DNA of 7,238 bases from Bacillota bacterium (lineage in GTDB: Bacteria; Bacillota; Clostridia; Oscillospirales; QAMX01): positions 1 through 7,238 of the forward strand of contig JAKPBM010000459.1 of NCBI GenBank assembly GCA_029778935.1. Direction: 5' to 3'. Position 1 is the stretch's first letter, and each line of letters opens with the position of its first letter. Position numbers and translations under genes: made by a program. Under the pieces are notes generated by a model. That model had not been told where the DNA came from, made no database searches, and saw nothing but the letters and a program-made list of their open reading frames with translations. Positions 5,520 through 7,238 of this stretch are shown in pieces.

Positions 5520-5554
5520 AAAAGGGCCGAAAGCCGCCTATAGGGGCAGGCGGC
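5520..5554 (-). terminator. Probable terminator of nrdR
   Basis: The minus-strand stem GCCGCCT/AGGCGGC (5548-5554 with 5533-5539) has an 8-base loop and is followed by TTTCGGCCCTTTT. It starts 13 bases after the nrdR stop codon. The U tract is interrupted, so efficiency may be moderate, with back-up from the hairpins at 5409-5447 and 5361-5392. Confidence 0.55.
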
Positions 5555-5567
5555 CGCCTACCCAAGT

Positions 5568-6038
5568 TCAGTCGCCCATTCCCCCGCTTTTGTCAAGCAG
5601 CTTTCGCAGCTCGTGGTAGAACAGGTTCACGTCGCGGAAGGATCGGTACACGGAAGCAAAGCGCACGTAGGCCACTTCGTCCAGCTTAAACAGCCGTTCC
5701 ATCACCATTTCGCCGATCTGGGCCGAAGGAATCTCCCGCTCAAGGGAATTCCGTATGGTCTGTTCAATCTCCGTGGCGAGGGCTTCCAGCTGGTCGGCCG
5801 AAACGGGGCGCTTTTCGCAGGCCTTATACAGCCCGCGCAGCAGCTTGTTTCTGTCAAAAGGCTCCCGTTTCCCGTCTTTTTTAATGACCAGGATGGGAAA
5901 ACTTTCCACCTGTTCGTAAGTCGTGAAGCGTTTGCCGCACCGCCCGCATTCCCGGCGGCGGCGGATGCTGTCTCCCACGTCGTTGGGCCGGGAATCGACA
6001 ACTTTGCTGTCCGGGAAACCGCAATAGGGGCATTTCAT
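5568..6038 (-). CDS. nrdR: Transcriptional repressor NrdR of ribonucleotide reductase genes
   Basis: The 156-residue protein has the length and layout of NrdR. An N-terminal zinc ribbon starts MKCPYCG, with Cys3/Cys6 and Cys31/Cys34 as ligands, and the typical signature VVDSRP...D...[18 protein letters not shown]. An ATP-cone domain spans about residues 49-139 ([17 protein letters not shown] ... [11 protein letters not shown]). NrdR senses dATP/ATP through the cone and represses nrd operons by binding paired NrdR boxes. No reductase gene and no recognisable NrdR box lies in this window. The start at 6038 is chosen because the zinc ribbon starts there and GGGAAAGG lies about 11 bases upstream. 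An in-frame ATG at 6089 would add 17 unlike residues. It lies 79 bases behind the lipoprotein gene and may be read from the same transcript. Confidence 0.96.
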   Translation of the reverse strand: MKCPYCGFPDSKVVDSRPNDVGDSIRRRRECGRCGKRFTTYEQVESFPILVIKKDGKREPFDRNKLLRGLYKACEKRPVSADQLEALATEIEQTIRNSLEREIPSAQIGEMVMERLFKLDEVAYVRFASVYRSFRDVNLFYHELRKLLDKSGGMGD

Positions 6039-6070
6039 ATCGATCAAGCCTTTCCCGTGCGGTATTCCGC

Positions 6071-6096
6071 CTGTATGTACAGCGGCCAAAGGCCGC
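6071..6096 (-). promoter_or_regulatory. Palindrome and hairpin ahead of nrdR
   Basis: CTGTATGTACAG (6071-6082) is a 5-2-5 inverted repeat 32 bases before the nrdR start. It abuts GCGGCC/GGCCGC (6082-6087 and 6091-6096), a 6-bp stem with a 3-base loop. No U tract follows on the minus strand, so this is not a normal terminator. It may be an operator or an mRNA processing element between the lipoprotein and nrdR genes. Confidence 0.3.
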
Positions 6097-6117
6097 CTGC
6101 TACTTGGCCAAGGGAAG

Positions 6118-6360
6118 TTACTGGGACGTACCGGTGTCCGTCTCCGAGCCCATCTCCGTACTCATTTCCGTACCGCTTTCTGCGGGCGTGGTTTCTTCCA
6201 TGGTCGTGGTCGTTGCCATCGTCGTAATCGGCGGAGCCGAAGTCGTCTGACCGGTAGTGGTCACCTTCGTCGTGCCGCCGCCGCCCATATCGTCGGTACA
6301 GCCGGCAAAAAGGCCAAGCACAAGTAAAAGCGATAATACCAGCACTGCTGTTTTTTTCAT
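6118..6360 (-). CDS. Small Thr-rich putative lipoprotein
   Basis: The 80-residue product starts MKK and has a hydrophobic core (residues 4-18). It ends in the lipobox-like F-A-G-C at 18-21 (Phe at -3 is a mild departure from the usual Leu), predicting a lipid-anchored mature protein of 60 residues. The mature part is low-complexity: 21 of 60 residues are threonine, with a run of four glycines near the start, several acidic residues, and no globular domain. The Thr/Ser-rich tail could be a glycosylated spacer or stalk, though it may also be just a disordered tail. AAGGAG sits about 8 bases before the ATG at 6360, and family-type lipoprotein features start there, so an in-frame upstream extension to 6426 is not favoured. 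I do not recognise a family. It lies between yfcE and nrdR without obvious functional link. Confidence 0.75.
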   Translation of the reverse strand: MKKTAVLVLSLLLVLGLFAGCTDDMGGGGTTKVTTTGQTTSAPPITTMATTTTMEETTPAESGTEMSTEMGSETDTGTSQ

Positions 6361-6379
6361 AAGTGTTCTCCTTAACAGT

Positions 6380-6418
6380 CCATAGTTGCCCGCCGCGGCG
6401 GGGTCTACAAACCATAGT
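6380..6418 (-). promoter_or_regulatory. Repeats and palindrome in the lipoprotein leader
   Basis: Two copies of CCATAGT on the plus strand (6380-6386 and 6412-6418) lie 32 bases apart, about three helical turns. They flank the perfect 14-bp palindrome CCCGCCGCGGCGGG (6389-6402). On the minus strand TACTAT (6415-6420) could act as a -10, but no good -35 is in place. The arrangement suggests an operator or a leader hairpin; the promoter itself is unresolved. Confidence 0.35.
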
Positions 6419-6459
6419 ATGAACACTTTCTGGGTTGACTATGTATGCGTATACAACAT

Positions 6460-7011
6460 TTACAGGGAAAAAAGGGAAAATTTTTTGAAAACTTCTCCCC
6501 GCATGTTTTTCAAAAAGAACGTCTCGTCATCTAAAAGCAGATAGCCGCTCTCGCTTCCGTTTTTGGGCAAACCCGCAGAGCCGGGGTTGGCATATAGAAC
6601 GCCGTCTTTCACCGCCAAAACGGGCACATGGGTGTGCCCAGAAAGGTACACGTCCCCTTTTTTTACGGGCGGCAGCCTGTCTTTCCCGAACAAATGGCCA
6701 TGGGTCATGAACACCAGATGGGAACCGACGGGCATGGCGGCGTAATCGGCCGTAATCGGGAAGGAAAGCAGCATCTGGTCCACCTCCGCGTCGCAGTTGC
6801 CGCGGACGCAGAGAATGTCGGAAGCGTGCTCATTGAGCAGTTTGGCCACTTCGCCGGGGTTATACTCGTCGGACAAAGGGTTTCTGGGCCCGTGGTAGAG
6901 CAAATCCCCCAGAAGAATAAGCCTGTCCGCCCCTTCTTTTTCAAAAGCGGCCAAAAGGTTCCGGCAGGCCGAAAGAGAGCCGTGAATATCCGACGCGATG
7001 ACAAATTTCAT
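6460..7011 (-). CDS. yfcE: YfcE-type metal-dependent phosphodiesterase
   Basis: The 183-residue protein is a compact calcineurin-like phosphoesterase, very close in length and motifs to E. coli YfcE (184 residues), a manganese-dependent phosphodiesterase active on model substrates. Metal ligands are all visible: Asp8 and His10 (SDIHG), Asp36 (LLGDLLYHGPRN), Asn72 (RGNCD), His104 (THGHLFG), and His126 and His128 (SGHTH). The segment EVDQMLLSFPIT is also characteristic of YfcE. Its natural substrate is not settled. ATG at 7011 has AAGGAG about 7 bases upstream. Transcription probably starts at a good promoter overlapping the end of the DUF1667 gene, giving a leader of about 65 bases. No clear terminator follows its stop before the lipoprotein gene, so read-through is possible. 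Confidence 0.95.
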   Translation of the reverse strand: MKFVIASDIHGSLSACRNLLAAFEKEGADRLILLGDLLYHGPRNPLSDEYNPGEVAKLLNEHASDILCVRGNCDAEVDQMLLSFPITADYAAMPVGSHLVFMTHGHLFGKDRLPPVKKGDVYLSGHTHVPVLAVKDGVLYANPGSAGLPKNGSESGYLLLDDETFFLKNMRGEVFKKFSLFSL

Positions 7012-7026
7012 GGGTTTCTCCTTGTT

Positions 7027-7046
7027 GATATGGCGTGATATGGCGT
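7027..7046 (-). repeat. 10-bp perfect tandem duplication in the yfcE leader
   Basis: GATATGGCGT occurs twice back to back (7027-7036 and 7037-7046, plus-strand sense), a few bases upstream of the yfcE ribosome site. Confidence 0.85.
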
Positions 7047-7048
7047 TT

Positions 7049-7073
7049 GCGGGGCCGGTTTCGCCCGCCCCGC
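7049..7073 (-). promoter_or_regulatory. Leader hairpin upstream of yfcE
   Basis: GCGGGGC (7049-7055) pairs with GCCCCGC (7067-7073) in a 7-bp stem that continues, after one mismatch, with GG/CC around a 5-base loop. On the minus strand it is followed by AAACGCC without a U tract. It is therefore probably not the terminator of the DUF1667 gene but a structured 5' leader of yfcE. Confidence 0.5.
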
Positions 7074-7083
7074 CGTTTAAAAT

Positions 7084-7112
7084 AGTATACTATATCGCGT
7101 CGGCGGTTGCAA
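7084..7112 (-). promoter_or_regulatory. Sigma-A type promoter of yfcE
   Basis: On the minus strand -35 TTGCAA (7107-7112), a 17-base spacer and -10 TATACT (7084-7089) are present. The -35 lies inside the last codons of the DUF1667 gene and the -10 just past its stop. The -10 is embedded in the perfect palindrome ATAGTATACTAT (7082-7093), a possible operator. Confidence 0.65.
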
Positions 7113-7238
7113 CCATGTCCACGCCCGTTCCCGCCGCGTCGTGGAGCACCACTTCCCCTTTTTTGACCGGGGCAGGTACTGTCAGGCCCTTGCATAAGGC
7201 CATGACGTCAAAAATCTTCTCTTTTGGAATGGGCGACG
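7090..7238 (-). CDS. C-terminal end of a DUF1667 family protein, 5' part outside window
   Basis: From the right edge the minus strand reads 48 residues before TAG at 7090-7092, starting P-I-P-K-E-K-I-F-D-V-M and ending GTGVDMVATADAI. The pattern of a short 'IPKEKIF-D-V-M' segment, 'V-PAPVKKGEVV' and 'GTGVD-VAT' is what I recall of DUF1667 C-termini. These are small Cys-rich proteins (about 120 residues) usually encoded beside FAD-dependent glycerol-3-phosphate dehydrogenase and oxidoreductase genes. The Cys-rich N-terminal part and such neighbours would lie to the right of this window and cannot be checked here. No terminator is seen after the stop, and the yfcE promoter overlaps the gene end. 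Confidence 0.75.
   Translation of the reverse strand, partial: SPIPKEKIFDVMALCKGLTVPAPVKKGEVVLHDAAGTGVDMVATADAI

Noticed and set aside
6044..6415. 123-codon minus-strand frame across the lipoprotein gene
   Set aside because: It overlaps the lipoprotein in another frame, lacks a signal or domain, and has no good ribosome site; the lipoprotein frame has both signal peptide and ribosome site.

Overview
The window looks like chromosomal DNA from a GC-rich Gram-positive bacterium of the Clostridia type. This is inferred from the gene set (a DUF421/DUF4363 pair, an S-layer-homology surface protein with InlB-like repeats, NrdR, Hsp33 beside a methyltransferase) and from strong AGGAGG-type ribosome sites. 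I see no prophage, IS element, CRISPR array, tRNA or rRNA.

Layout. Positions 1-1520 (minus strand) hold a two-gene unit: a SAM-dependent methyltransferase followed 6 bases later by hslO (Hsp33), which runs off the left edge. Divergent from it, 1602-2683 (plus) holds a DUF421 (YetF-like) membrane protein and a small DUF4363 membrane-anchored protein, ending in an intrinsic terminator at 2704-2730. Positions 2731-3105 contain no convincing protein gene. They do carry a near-consensus minus-strand promoter (2827-2855) that would drive a structured RNA of about 130 nt, ending at the hairpin shared with the DUF4363 terminator. I regard this as the best candidate for something undescribed. From 3106 to 5346 (plus) lies one large surface-protein gene (signal peptide, Ig-like domain, three InlB-type repeats, Pro-rich linker, three SLH modules). 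Its reading frame is broken twice: one base is missing at about 3171 and one is extra at about 4435-4437.

The right part is convergent, on the minus strand. Reading from the right edge it holds the C-terminal end of a DUF1667 protein (7090-7238), a YfcE-type metallophosphodiesterase (6460-7011), a small Thr-rich lipoprotein (6118-6360) and nrdR (5568-6038). Three hairpins between nrdR and the surface-protein gene separate the converging units.

Most genes are housekeeping or envelope functions: redox-controlled chaperone, ribonucleotide reductase repression, phosphodiesterase, surface layer. They do not form one obvious pathway. The main points of interest are the candidate ncRNA, the double frame change in the SLH protein, and several palindromes in the short leaders of the minus-strand genes.
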